Assembly: GCA_965227035.1 (NCBI GenBank)
Contig: OZ245724.1
Span: 3,410,001-3,474,000, forward strand
DNA: 64,000 bases
Reading direction: 5' to 3'
Source: CBDDFQ01 sp965227035
GTDB taxonomy: Bacteria > Pseudomonadota > Gammaproteobacteria > Burkholderiales > Burkholderiaceae_C
In this document: positions 1 to 7,960 of the stretch, piece by piece
Position numbering within the stretch: position 1 is the stretch's first letter
How the letters are laid out: each line of letters opens with the position of its first letter
Position numbers and translations under genes: made by a program
The notes under the pieces: generated by a model
Told to the model about the DNA's origin: nothing
Databases searched by the model: none
What the model saw: only the letters and a program-made list of their open reading frames with translations

Positions 1-452
1 GCTACGGCGGCGGAATGGGCATGGCCCTTGCATGCGATCTTCGCTATGCGTCGCCCACATCGAAATTCAGAATGCCCGCTGCGCGATTAGGTCTTGGCTA
101 CGCGTTGAAAGGCATGAAGCGAATGGTCGATGTGCTGGGCGTCGCGAACGCCAGCGAACTCTTCATTACCGCCAAAGTTGTCGATAGCAACGAAGCATCG
201 CGCATCGGCCTCATCAACTCTGTGCAGGACGATGTGTTCGCTTATGTCGCGCAAGTGGCGCAGGACATTGCATCGAATGCACCCATGACTATCGCGACCG
301 CAAAATTGGCGATCAACGCAATACTGTCCGGCGATGCGTCGGGCAAGGCCGCGGTAGACGAGCGTGTGAAAGCGTGTTTCGCAAGTAGCGATTACGCAGA
401 AGGCCGCAAGGCATTCGCAGAAAAGCGCACGCCGAATTTCACCGGCAGGTGA
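1..452 (+). CDS. Enoyl-CoA hydratase/isomerase family protein, C-terminal part (5' truncated by window edge)
   Basis: The reading frame is open from base 3 and ends with TGA at 450-452, so only the last ~150 residues are visible. It opens with a Gly-rich run followed by GMALACDLRYAS, the crotonase oxyanion-hole segment that normally reads GGG-x-ALA-x-ACDLR-x-A. The rest (KAAVDERVKACF, then SSDYAEGRKAFAEKRTPNF) matches the usual crotonase C-terminus. Crotonases hydrate, isomerise or cleave acyl-CoA thioesters; the exact reaction cannot be told from this fragment. It is followed after about 70 bases by an ABC importer on the same strand, so it is probably the first visible gene of the catabolic operon that ends at the terminator near 7911. 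Confidence 0.85.
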   Translation, partial: YGGGMGMALACDLRYASPTSKFRMPAARLGLGYALKGMKRMVDVLGVANASELFITAKVVDSNEASRIGLINSVQDDVFAYVAQVAQDIASNAPMTIATAKLAINAILSGDASGKAAVDERVKACFASSDYAEGRKAFAEKRTPNFTGR

Positions 453-521
453 TGTCGATAAATGACGCTGACAAAAGATTCCACAACCCTTGAACTTCAA
501 CCACCTAGAGGAGCTATGACG

Positions 522-1508
522 ATGTCCATCAGTAAATCTCTTTCAGCAGTCTTCGCGACCGCTGTTCTTTCGCTGACCACCGCCGCACACGCCATCGGTC
601 CGGCTCCCGCGCCGCTCGCGCAGCGCGAAACGCTCACCATCGGATTCGTGAAGGTCGGCCATCTGGCGCCGATGCTCAACCTGGAAGAAGAGCTCAAGAA
701 ATTCAACGTCGAAGTCAAGCGCGCCGAATTCGTTCGATACGCCGACGCACGCACCGCCATCCTGTCGAACTCGGTCGATGTCTCGGCTGTCGGCCCTGGC
801 GACCTGGCCATTGCTGCAGCGCAAGGCAGCAAGAACATCATCGGGCTGACCGGTGTTGCGGGCTCCCCCAAGAACCTCGTGGTTCGCAAGGGCGTGACGA
901 TCAACGACTGGAAAGATATCGCCGGCAAGAAGATCGGTATCGCACCCGGTTCTGCGGTCTGGTTCCAATGGGCGATGACGCTTGTCGAGAACAACATTCC
1001 GTACACCACCTTCACGCCCGTGAACATTCAGGGCGGCGGCACCGCGTTCGTGCAAGCGATCAAGCGCGGCGATATCGACGCGATGGTGTTGTGGGAGCCC
1101 TTCGAATCGCAGGCAGTTGCAGAGGGCGATGCTTACTTCGCGAAGAATCTCGAATACAGCCAGTCCAAAGCGGTAGGTGCAGAGCTGGGCATGCTGGCCG
1201 CTTCGCGCGACGCCATGACCAACAAGAAGGAAGCGATTCGCCGCTTCATGTGGGTCTATCTGAACGAAGAAGAAAAGATGGCCAAGAACGAAGACCTCTT
1301 CGCCGATTCCTATTCCAAGTTCACCGGTCTGCCGCTCGCTACCACCAAGGTATCTGCCAAGCTGATCAAGCTCGGTGGCGTGCTGACGAAAGAACAGGTT
1401 CGCCTTCAGGCAGATGCTGCGTTCAAGCAAGGCATCATCCAGAAGGATGTGTCGGCCGATGCAGCAGCGCTGTACGACGACTCGATCGCCCGCGAATTCA
1501 AGCGTTGA
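522..1508 (+). CDS. ABC transporter periplasmic substrate-binding protein, NitT/TauT (SsuA/TauA) type
   Basis: A 328-residue exported protein. The N-terminus MSISKSLSAVFATAVLSLTT ends in AHA, a signal-peptidase I site around residue 24. The mature part has the type II binding-protein layout of nitrate/sulfonate/taurine receptors: LTIGFVKVGHLAPML near the front, ADARTAILSNSVDVSAVGPGD, and GDIDAMVLWEPFES in lobe 2. The ATG at 522 is preferred because GAGGAG at 508-513 lies 8 bases upstream; the ATG at 516 would be too close to it, although the frame is open further 5'. The permease follows 21 bases later, then the ATPase, so the importer is complete. The ligand is unknown; neighbours suggest a small organic acid, amide or imide rather than an inorganic ion. 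Confidence 0.9.
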   Translation: MSISKSLSAVFATAVLSLTTAAHAIGPAPAPLAQRETLTIGFVKVGHLAPMLNLEEELKKFNVEVKRAEFVRYADARTAILSNSVDVSAVGPGDLAIAAAQGSKNIIGLTGVAGSPKNLVVRKGVTINDWKDIAGKKIGIAPGSAVWFQWAMTLVENNIPYTTFTPVNIQGGGTAFVQAIKRGDIDAMVLWEPFESQAVAEGDAYFAKNLEYSQSKAVGAELGMLAASRDAMTNKKEAIRRFMWVYLNEEEKMAKNEDLFADSYSKFTGLPLATTKVSAKLIKLGGVLTKEQVRLQADAAFKQGIIQKDVSADAAALYDDSIAREFKR

Positions 1509-1529
1509 TCCCCTGACTGTCGATCGAGC

Positions 1530-2324
1530 ATGAAACGCCTCAAGCAATTCTTCATCGGTATCGTCGTTCCGCTCGCGGTACTCGTAATCTGGCAAGTTGC
1601 GGGTAGCCAGCCGAACATGGCTGGAATCGTGCCGACACCGTTGGCGGTGCTTGCAGGCTGGAACGACTGGATGTTCGGCAAGTCCACCGGCATGGGCCTC
1701 AACGCCTATCAGGGGACCTGGCTGTCGAACGCCCAGTACTCCGCCATGCGTGTGGCGCAGGGGTTCACTCTGGCCGCACTCCTCGGGGTTCCCATGGGCC
1801 TGATGATCGGCTGGAGCAGGCTCACATCGCAACTGTTCGATCCGCTCATCCAGAGCCTGCGGCCGATTCCCATCACCGCGTGGTTGCCGTTCTCGATTGC
1901 TCTATTCGGCATTCGCGACATGGGATCGATCTTCCTGATTTTTCTGGGCGGTTTTTACGCCATCGTCGTGAATTCGACGCAGGGTGCTCGCGACGTCGAA
2001 CGCAATCTGATGCGCGCCGCGATGATGATGGGCGCGACCCGCACGCAACTTCTTCGCCGCGTGGTGTTTCCGTCGGCCATGCCGTCGATCTTCACCGGGC
2101 TTCGCATCGGACTGGGCATTTCCTGGACAGCCGTGATCGTCTCGGAAATGGTCGCGGTGAAATCGGGTCTCGGCTATGTGCTGTGGGACGCGTATTACGT
2201 CGGTCGCATGGACATCGTGCTGGCCGACATGGTGTCGATCGGAGCGATGGGCTACATCAGCGATCGCATCATCGTGTTCATCGAGAAGCGCGTTCTTCGT
2301 TGGCGCATTCTTCAAAACCACTGA
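1530..2324 (+). CDS. ABC transporter permease, SsuC/TauC family
   Basis: A 264-residue inner-membrane protein with several hydrophobic helices, beginning with FFIGIVVPLAVLVIWQVAG. The cytoplasmic EAA-type loop, which docks the ATPase, is visible around residues 160-185 (RAAMMMGATRTQLLRRVVFP then SAMPSIFTGLRIGLG). Length and layout fit the binding-protein-dependent transport permeases of sulfonate, taurine and nitrate importers. It lies between the binding protein and the ATPase with gaps of 21 and 16 bases, so all three should be co-transcribed. The protein probably forms a homodimer, since no second permease gene is present. Confidence 0.93.
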   Translation: MKRLKQFFIGIVVPLAVLVIWQVAGSQPNMAGIVPTPLAVLAGWNDWMFGKSTGMGLNAYQGTWLSNAQYSAMRVAQGFTLAALLGVPMGLMIGWSRLTSQLFDPLIQSLRPIPITAWLPFSIALFGIRDMGSIFLIFLGGFYAIVVNSTQGARDVERNLMRAAMMMGATRTQLLRRVVFPSAMPSIFTGLRIGLGISWTAVIVSEMVAVKSGLGYVLWDAYYVGRMDIVLADMVSIGAMGYISDRIIVFIEKRVLRWRILQNH

Positions 2325-2340
2325 GAAAGTTTCGATTTAA

Positions 2341-3090
2341 ATGTCAGCCATCAAGATCGAACAACTCGACAAAATCTATCCGACGAACCCGCCGGTACAC
2401 GCGCTCGACAAGATCGACCTCGACGTGCAGACGGGCGAGTTCGTCGCACTGCTCGGCCCGTCCGGTTGCGGCAAATCGACACTGCTCAATCTGGTTGCAG
2501 GCTTCGAGCAACCCACAAGCGGTGTTCTGACGGTAAACGGTAATACCGTTACCAAACCCGGCCCGGAACGCGGCGTGGTGTTCCAGGAGGCCGCGCTTTT
2601 TCCGTGGCTCAACGTCTGGGAAAACGTGATCTTCGGACCGAAGACCCAAGGTCTTGCACCCAAGGACTACGAAGAACGCGCCAACGAAATGCTGCGCATC
2701 GTGGGCCTGTCCGATTTCAAGAAACACCTGCCGGTGCAACTCTCCGGCGGTATGCGCCAGCGCGTCGGCATTGCACGGATTCTGACGCTCGGCTCGCAAG
2801 TGCTTCTCATGGACGAACCCTTCGGCGCGCTCGACGCGCAGACTCGTCTGACCATGCAGGAACTGCTGCTGTCTGTCTGGCAGCAACTCAAACCAACCAT
2901 CGTCTTCGTCACCCACGACATCGACGAAGCGCTCTTTCTTGCGGACACGATCTATGTGATGTCTGCCCGCCCCGGCCGGATTCAGGCGCGCCTGAATGTG
3001 CCGCTTGCACGACCCCGCACCATCGAGGACACCACGTCCGAAAGCTTCAATGCGATGAAGCGGGAAATCCTTCAACAAATCAGGCACTGA
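2341..3090 (+). CDS. ABC transporter ATP-binding protein, SsuB/TauB family
   Basis: A 249-residue ATPase with all expected motifs: Walker A GPSGCGKST at residues 39-47, Q-loop FQEAALFPWLNVWENV starting near residue 80, signature LSGGMRQR at 133-140, Walker B LLMDEP at 154-159, D-loop GALD just after, and the switch histidine in VTHDIDEA (H191). It powers the importer made with the two preceding gene products. The FPW and WENV sequences around the Q-loop are typical of the nitrate/sulfonate/taurine subfamily. The next gene begins 19 bases downstream. Confidence 0.95.
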   Translation: MSAIKIEQLDKIYPTNPPVHALDKIDLDVQTGEFVALLGPSGCGKSTLLNLVAGFEQPTSGVLTVNGNTVTKPGPERGVVFQEAALFPWLNVWENVIFGPKTQGLAPKDYEERANEMLRIVGLSDFKKHLPVQLSGGMRQRVGIARILTLGSQVLLMDEPFGALDAQTRLTMQELLLSVWQQLKPTIVFVTHDIDEALFLADTIYVMSARPGRIQARLNVPLARPRTIEDTTSESFNAMKREILQQIRH

Positions 3091-3109
3091 TTTCGCGTCA
3101 AAGAAACTC

Positions 3110-4000
3110 ATGGCAAATCCACGCATTCCGTATCGATTCTCGAACGAAGGCCCGGCGCTGAAAGCCCACGACAAGGGCAACATACTTGTTCACCTGGTCG
3201 TGAACGTCGAACACTGGGAGTTCGATGCGCCTATGCCGCGCACCATCATCACGCCGCCGCACGGCAAGGAAACCGTACCGGACGTGCCCAACTTCAGCTG
3301 GGTCGACTACGGCATGCGCGCCGGGTTGCCGCGCATCATCGAAGCCATCACTTCGCGAGGATTGACTGCATCGACCAGCTTCAATGCGAGCGTCATCAAG
3401 GCTTATCCGCGTGCAGCGGAAGCCATGCACACCGCAGGCTGGGAATTCATCGGACACGGCATTCACCAGAAGTCTTTGAACCATGCAGGGGCCGAGCAGG
3501 ACGTGATCAATCTCACGCTGGACATGATTCAGGAGTTCACCGGCACACGTCCTCGCGGATGGCTCGGCCCCGGACTTCGCCAGACGAACACCACGCCAGA
3601 AACACTCAAGGCGGCCGGCATCGACTACAACTTCGACTGGGTGGTAGACGACCTGCCCAACTGGATGACCACTGCGAACGGCCCGCTGCTGAGCGTGCCC
3701 TACAACCTCGAGCTCAACGACTCCATCATCTACGCTGTGGAAAAACATTCGTCGAACGAGATGTTCCAGCGCGTGAGCAACACGGTCGAGCTGTTCGAGC
3801 GTGAAGCGAAGAAGCGTCCCCGAATCTTGACCCTTGGACTGCATCCTCATCTGATCGGTGTGCCGCATCGATTTGGATCGTTCGAGAAGATGCTGGATCT
3901 TCTGATTAAGACGCCCGGCACTGCCTTCGTGCAGGGCCACGACATTGCCGACTGGTACACCGCACAGGTGCCGGCACCGACGAATCAAACGAAAGAATAA
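3110..4000 (+). CDS. NodB-fold hydrolase of the polysaccharide deacetylase family, PuuE allantoinase / cyclic imidase-like
   Basis: A 296-residue protein without a signal peptide. The usual deacetylase motif 1 (TFDDG) is replaced by VNVEHWEFD near residues 30-40, as in the PuuE-type allantoinases and bacterial imidases that open cyclic amides instead of removing acetyl groups from polysaccharide. Other landmarks are WVDYGMRAGLPRIIE, GWEFIGHGIHQKSL, RPRGWLGPG and LGLHPHLIGVPHR, all typical of this branch. Its position just after the ABC importer and 2 bases before an SDR gene argues for a catabolic enzyme in the cytoplasm, not cell-wall modification. Ring opening of a cyclic imide or ureide is an inference from family and context. 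A true sugar deacetylase is unlikely. Confidence 0.8.
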   Translation: MANPRIPYRFSNEGPALKAHDKGNILVHLVVNVEHWEFDAPMPRTIITPPHGKETVPDVPNFSWVDYGMRAGLPRIIEAITSRGLTASTSFNASVIKAYPRAAEAMHTAGWEFIGHGIHQKSLNHAGAEQDVINLTLDMIQEFTGTRPRGWLGPGLRQTNTTPETLKAAGIDYNFDWVVDDLPNWMTTANGPLLSVPYNLELNDSIIYAVEKHSSNEMFQRVSNTVELFEREAKKRPRILTLGLHPHLIGVPHRFGSFEKMLDLLIKTPGTAFVQGHDIADWYTAQVPAPTNQTKE

Positions 4001-4002
4001 CC

Positions 4003-4779
4003 ATGGATCTCAAACTCAAAGGCCAACGCGTCGTCGTTACCGGCGGATCGAAGGGCATTGGCCTGGCTATTGCCATGTCCTTCGCGCGTGAAGGCGCCTT
4101 GCCGATCATCGTGTCGCGCTCTCAGGAGGGACTGACCAAAGGTGCTGCTGCCATCGAAAGTGCAACCGGCGTAGCTGTAAAAACATTGGCACTCGATCTG
4201 GCGGACGCAAAAGGCGTCGAGGCCCTGATGCAGGCAGCCGGCGATGTCGACATTCTGGTGAACAACGCAGGTGCGATTCCCGGCGGATCGGTCACCGACC
4301 TGGACGACGCGAAATGGCGCGAATCGTGGGAGCTCAAGCTCTTCGGCTACATCAATCTGGTGCGCGCCATGTTGCCTCGCATGGAGCAACGCGGAAGCGG
4401 CGTCATCGCGAACATCATCGGCATGGCGGGTGCTGCTCCCCGCAACGAATACATCGCAGGATCGACCGCGAATGCGGCGCTCATGGCTTTCACGAATGGC
4501 GTGGGTGCAGCAAGCCAGAAGCGCGGAGTCCGCGTGTTCGGCATCAACCCGTCGCCTACGCGAAGTGATCGCATGGAAGGCATGTTGCGCTCGCAAGCCG
4601 CCAAGAAGTTCGGCGACGAGAGTCGCTGGATGGAACTCACCTCGGGGCTGCCGTTCGGGCGCCTTACCGAACCGCAAGAAATTGCCGACCTCACCGCGTT
4701 CTGTTGCTCGCCCTTGGCGGGCTACCTGTCGGGCACTGTCATCAACGTCGATGGCGGCCAGATGTACGCGTCGAAATAA
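4003..4779 (+). CDS. Short-chain dehydrogenase/reductase family protein with non-canonical active site
   Basis: A 258-residue Rossmann-fold protein. The cofactor motif TGGSKGIG is at residues 13-20 and NNAG at 87-90, and the C-terminal half ends LSGTVINVDGGQMYA as in FabG-like SDRs. The catalytic region is unusual: in NIIGMAGAAP followed by RNEYIAGST the tyrosine (Y150) is present, but the residue four places later is Ser154 instead of Lys, and no Ser stands in the NIIGMAG segment where NISS is normal. Cofactor binding is likely; classical Ser-Tyr-Lys chemistry is not. The same YIxGS pattern exists in an uncharacterised SDR branch (from memory). It starts 2 bases after the preceding hydrolase gene, so the two are probably translationally coupled. 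Confidence 0.9.
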   Translation: MDLKLKGQRVVVTGGSKGIGLAIAMSFAREGALPIIVSRSQEGLTKGAAAIESATGVAVKTLALDLADAKGVEALMQAAGDVDILVNNAGAIPGGSVTDLDDAKWRESWELKLFGYINLVRAMLPRMEQRGSGVIANIIGMAGAAPRNEYIAGSTANAALMAFTNGVGAASQKRGVRVFGINPSPTRSDRMEGMLRSQAAKKFGDESRWMELTSGLPFGRLTEPQEIADLTAFCCSPLAGYLSGTVINVDGGQMYASK

Positions 4780-4809
4780 CCAATCCAAACATCTTCCAAA
4801 GTTTTCCCG

Positions 4810-6036
4810 ATGGCATCGACTTCCTCTTCCAAACACCGCGTCATCGTTGTCGGCGCGGGCCCCGTAGGACTGCTGTCCGCACTAGAACTCGCGCGTCGCA
4901 ACGTGCCGGTCATCGTTATCGAAGCCGAGCCGTCGACGACCATCGACTTGCGCGCAGGCACCTTCCATCCGCCGACGCTCGAGATGCTGCAAGAACCCGG
5001 CGTTACCGACGCGATGATGGAAATCGGCATCAAGGTGCCGCGCTGGCAGGCGCGCGATCGCGAGTACGGACTCATCGTGGAATGGGACCTCTCGGTACTC
5101 AAGGACGACACGCCCTTTCCGTACCGGTTGCATCTGGAACAGCATCGACTCACGCCCATTCTTCTGGACATGCTGCTTCGCTACCAGCATGCGGAAGTCC
5201 GCTTCGGCCACGCTTTCAAAACTCTCACGCAAAACGACGATGGCGTCATCGCTACAGCCACCACGGCTCAAGGCGATATTCAGATCGAAGGCGAATGGCT
5301 CATCGGTGCCGACGGTGGACGCAGCCTTGTCCGCAAGGCAGTCGACATCGGGTTCGACGGCTACACCTGGCCCGAGCGGTATAGCGTCATCAGCACGACC
5401 TACGACTTCGCACCGCTAGGCTACGCAGACAATGCCTACGTCAGCGATCCCGAGCAATGGATTGCCTTCTTCCGCATGCCCGACAAAGGCCCACCGGGAC
5501 TCTGGCGCATGACCTTGCCGGTGTCCGGTGACATGCAGGACGAGGAAGTGCTGGCCGCTCCCTTCGCGCAGAAGGCAATCAACCGCGCGTTGGGTGCAGA
5601 CGGCTCGCTCACCTACCCGATCGTTCATCAAAGCGTGTATCGGGTTCACCAGCGCGTGGCGGTGAACTTCCGCAAGAGCCGCGTGCTGCTCGCGGGCGAT
5701 TCTGCGCACGTGAACAATCCATTGGGTGGATTCGGCCTGAACAGCGGCATTCACGATGCGATGAACCTCGGCGAGAAACTTGCTCGCGTGTTCAATGGCA
5801 CAGCATCCAGCGACCTGCTCGATCTGTACGAGCGTCAGCGCCGCGCAGTGAACATCGAGTACGTGCAGAACATATCGATCAAGAACAAACAGAACCTGGA
5901 AGAAAAGGATCTGGAGACAAGACTCAAACGTTTTTCGGAGTTGAGAGACACGGCGGCGAGCCCCAGCAAGACACGCGATTTCCTGATGACATCCTCGATG
6001 ATCAACAGCATCAAGCGTGCGAACGCCATCACCTGA
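4810..6036 (+). CDS. FAD-dependent monooxygenase of the aromatic hydroxylase (PheA/TfdB, MhpA-like) family
   Basis: A 408-residue flavoprotein. The dinucleotide-binding motif GAGPVG spans residues 15-20 after a hydrophobic strand, the acid-ended strand (VIVIEAEPS) follows about 20 residues later, the DG motif appears as LIGADGGRSLVRK, and the GD motif as LLAGDSAHVNNPLGGFGLN with Gly296-Asp297. These are the three fingerprints of group A flavin monooxygenases that hydroxylate aromatic rings using NAD(P)H and O2. It is shorter than MhpA because it lacks the C-terminal thioredoxin-like domain. The substrate is unknown. It lies 30 bases after the SDR gene in the same operon, which points to an aromatic or heterocyclic compound somewhere in the pathway. 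Confidence 0.88.
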   Translation: MASTSSSKHRVIVVGAGPVGLLSALELARRNVPVIVIEAEPSTTIDLRAGTFHPPTLEMLQEPGVTDAMMEIGIKVPRWQARDREYGLIVEWDLSVLKDDTPFPYRLHLEQHRLTPILLDMLLRYQHAEVRFGHAFKTLTQNDDGVIATATTAQGDIQIEGEWLIGADGGRSLVRKAVDIGFDGYTWPERYSVISTTYDFAPLGYADNAYVSDPEQWIAFFRMPDKGPPGLWRMTLPVSGDMQDEEVLAAPFAQKAINRALGADGSLTYPIVHQSVYRVHQRVAVNFRKSRVLLAGDSAHVNNPLGGFGLNSGIHDAMNLGEKLARVFNGTASSDLLDLYERQRRAVNIEYVQNISIKNKQNLEEKDLETRLKRFSELRDTAASPSKTRDFLMTSSMINSIKRANAIT

Positions 6037-6074
6037 ACACCATCATCAACGCTTACCCCTGACTAGGAGTTTCC

Positions 6075-7064
6075 ATGTCCAAATTCAATTTGTCTCGACG
6101 CCTTGCGCTTACCTCGATTGCGCTGGTCGCCGTCGGCGCGTCGCAATTCGCAATCGCTCAATCGAACACCTGGCCGCAACGCCCGATCAAGATCATCGTG
6201 CCGTTCGCGGCCGGCGGTAACACCGACAGCATCGCGCGCCTGACTGCAGAGCGCCTTACTCAATCGCTAGGTCAATCGGTGATCGTCGAGAACCGTGCAG
6301 GCGGCAACGGCGCAATCGCAGCAGACTTCGTTGCGCGCTCACCATCGGACGGCTACACACTGTTGATGGCGGCCATGCCTGTGCTCGCCATCCTTCCCTC
6401 GATTCAAAAGGTGAACTTCGACAGCGCGCGCGATTTCACTGCCGTGAGCAACGTCGGCAGCAACCCCTTCGTGATCGCGATCCACAAGTCGGTACCTGCG
6501 AACAACGTGCGCGAATTCGTCGAGTACGCGAAGAAGAATCCGGGCAAGCTGAACTACGCGTCCGGCGGCTCCGGCAGCGTGTCGCATCTGTCGCCCGCCC
6601 TGTTCGCCAAGCGCGCGGGCATCACCATGACCCACGTGCCATACAAGGGCGGCGGTCCGGCAGTGGCTGATTTGCTGGGCGGCCAAGTGCAGATGTATTT
6701 CGGCAACCTGTCCGAGCTTGCATCGCAGGTCGGTGGCGGCCAGATCAAGATCATCGCGGTCTCCAGCGAGAAACGCTCGCCTGCGTTGCCCGATGTGCCC
6801 ACTCTCATCGAGTCCGGCTTCCCCGGCTTCAAGACCATCACCTGGAACGGCTTGGTCGCTCCGACCGGAACGCCCAAGGCCATCGTCGATCGCATTGCAG
6901 CCGCTGTGAAGGCTGCAACAGAGCAACCTGAGTTTCGCCAGAAGCTCGCCGCCATGGGCGTCGATGTCATTGGCGATACGCCTGCGCAGTTCGCCGCCAC
7001 TATCAAATCCGATATGGCCACCTGGGCAGAAGCCGCAAAAGCTGCAGACCTGAAGGTCGAGTAA
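6075..7064 (+). CDS. Bug-family (TctC-like) periplasmic solute-binding protein
   Basis: A 329-residue exported protein with an N-terminal signal peptide ending FAIAQ. The mature part has the Bug fold hallmarks: WPQRPIKIIVPFAAGG near the start, IVENRAGGNGAIAADFVA, HVPYKGGGPAVADLLGGQVQ, and GLVAPTGTP. An AGGAG ribosome site stands 6 bases before the ATG. Bug proteins bind carboxylates and related small molecules in the periplasm and often have no adjacent membrane permease; none is present here either. It is the second binding protein of this operon, besides the ABC receptor at 522, which suggests two related ligands or a signalling role for one of them. Confidence 0.93.
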   Translation: MSKFNLSRRLALTSIALVAVGASQFAIAQSNTWPQRPIKIIVPFAAGGNTDSIARLTAERLTQSLGQSVIVENRAGGNGAIAADFVARSPSDGYTLLMAAMPVLAILPSIQKVNFDSARDFTAVSNVGSNPFVIAIHKSVPANNVREFVEYAKKNPGKLNYASGGSGSVSHLSPALFAKRAGITMTHVPYKGGGPAVADLLGGQVQMYFGNLSELASQVGGGQIKIIAVSSEKRSPALPDVPTLIESGFPGFKTITWNGLVAPTGTPKAIVDRIAAAVKAATEQPEFRQKLAAMGVDVIGDTPAQFAATIKSDMATWAEAAKAADLKVE

Positions 7065-7110
7065 TTTCGACATTCGGCAAATACAACGAGACGAGAACGA
7101 CGAGCATTCC

Positions 7111-7881
7111 ATGAGCAGCATTCCCCATCGCACACCTACGCCCGACACCATGGCGACACGCGCGAAAGTCGCGGTCGTCGTGCCGGCAACCAACACCATC
7201 GTTCAACCGGAAATGGAAGCGATGCGTCCGCCGGGCGTTACCAATCACGTCACGCGCATGTACCTTCCGCCTCGTCCCTACGACGATCAGGAAGCGTACA
7301 AAAAAGCGCTGGAAACCGAAGAAGGCAACCTCGAAGATGCTCTGCGTCTTGTGATGGTGTGCGAGCCGCATGTGGTGGCTCACGGCCATTCGATTCATTC
7401 GTTCCGTGGCGATGGCCAGCGTGCGCTCGACGAAGAAAAGCGTCTGGAAGCTTTGTGCGGTGTGCCGTTCATTACGCCTTCACGCGCAGTGCTTGCCGGG
7501 CTCGAAGCCATCGGCGCAAAGCGCATCGCAATTCTCACGCCCTACTGGCCGCCGGCCGACAACATGATTGCCGACTTCTTCCGTGCTTGCGGTTACGACG
7601 TCCTCAATTCGCATGGCTTGAAATCGACCGGCCCGACCAATGTCGCGCGCTTCACGCACGAACAGATCATGCAGGGCTTTGCGGATACCGATCACGCCGA
7701 GGCCGATGCGCTGATTCATGTGGGAACCAACCTGCCGGTGTCGCCGATTACGCGTCAGATCGAAGCGAAGTTCGGCAAGCCGATGATCGGTGTGAACGTC
7801 GCGACCTACTGGCTTGCAATGCGCCGTCTGGGCATCATGGACAAACTGCCCGGCATGGGCATTCTTGCCGAGGAACACTGA
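7111..7881 (+). CDS. Maleate isomerase / arylmalonate decarboxylase-fold protein (Asp/Glu racemase superfamily) lacking both usual cysteines
   Basis: A 256-residue cytoplasmic protein. The N-terminal VVVPATNTIVQPEM (about residues 22-35) corresponds to the VPSSNT substrate-carboxylate loop of maleate cis-trans isomerases, and the overall length fits. At the first catalytic-cysteine site, where relatives read roughly CTSGSF, this protein has GHSIHSF (residues 92-98). At the second, where SCTNL is normal, it has HVGTNLP with Gly205. Its cysteines (84, 116, 160) are elsewhere. So the fold and carboxylate pocket look kept while the two-cysteine mechanism is not. It is the last gene of the operon, 30 bases before the terminator. 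A different isomerase, decarboxylase or lyase reaction is possible. Confidence 0.75.
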   Translation: MSSIPHRTPTPDTMATRAKVAVVVPATNTIVQPEMEAMRPPGVTNHVTRMYLPPRPYDDQEAYKKALETEEGNLEDALRLVMVCEPHVVAHGHSIHSFRGDGQRALDEEKRLEALCGVPFITPSRAVLAGLEAIGAKRIAILTPYWPPADNMIADFFRACGYDVLNSHGLKSTGPTNVARFTHEQIMQGFADTDHAEADALIHVGTNLPVSPITRQIEAKFGKPMIGVNVATYWLAMRRLGIMDKLPGMGILAEEH

Positions 7882-7910
7882 GTTCTCAAGCCTGAGCTGT
7901 CACAAACGAA

Positions 7911-7944
7911 AGGGCTGGATGCATTACGCATCCAGCCCTTTTTT
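7911..7944. terminator. Bidirectional intrinsic terminator between the two catabolic operons
   Basis: A perfect 12-bp stem pairs 7911-7922 with 7928-7939 around the loop ATTAC and is followed by a run of T; the left arm is preceded by A residues, so it can also work leftward. It lies between the 3' ends of the rightward operon (stop at 7881) and the leftward Bug gene (stop at 7961). Confidence 0.9.
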
Positions 7945-7960
7945 ATCGTTGTCGAATCGC

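Noticed and set aside
543..1832. A 429-codon open frame antisense to the ABC binding protein and permease
   Set aside because: Covers two clear genes on the other strand and has no homologous motif.
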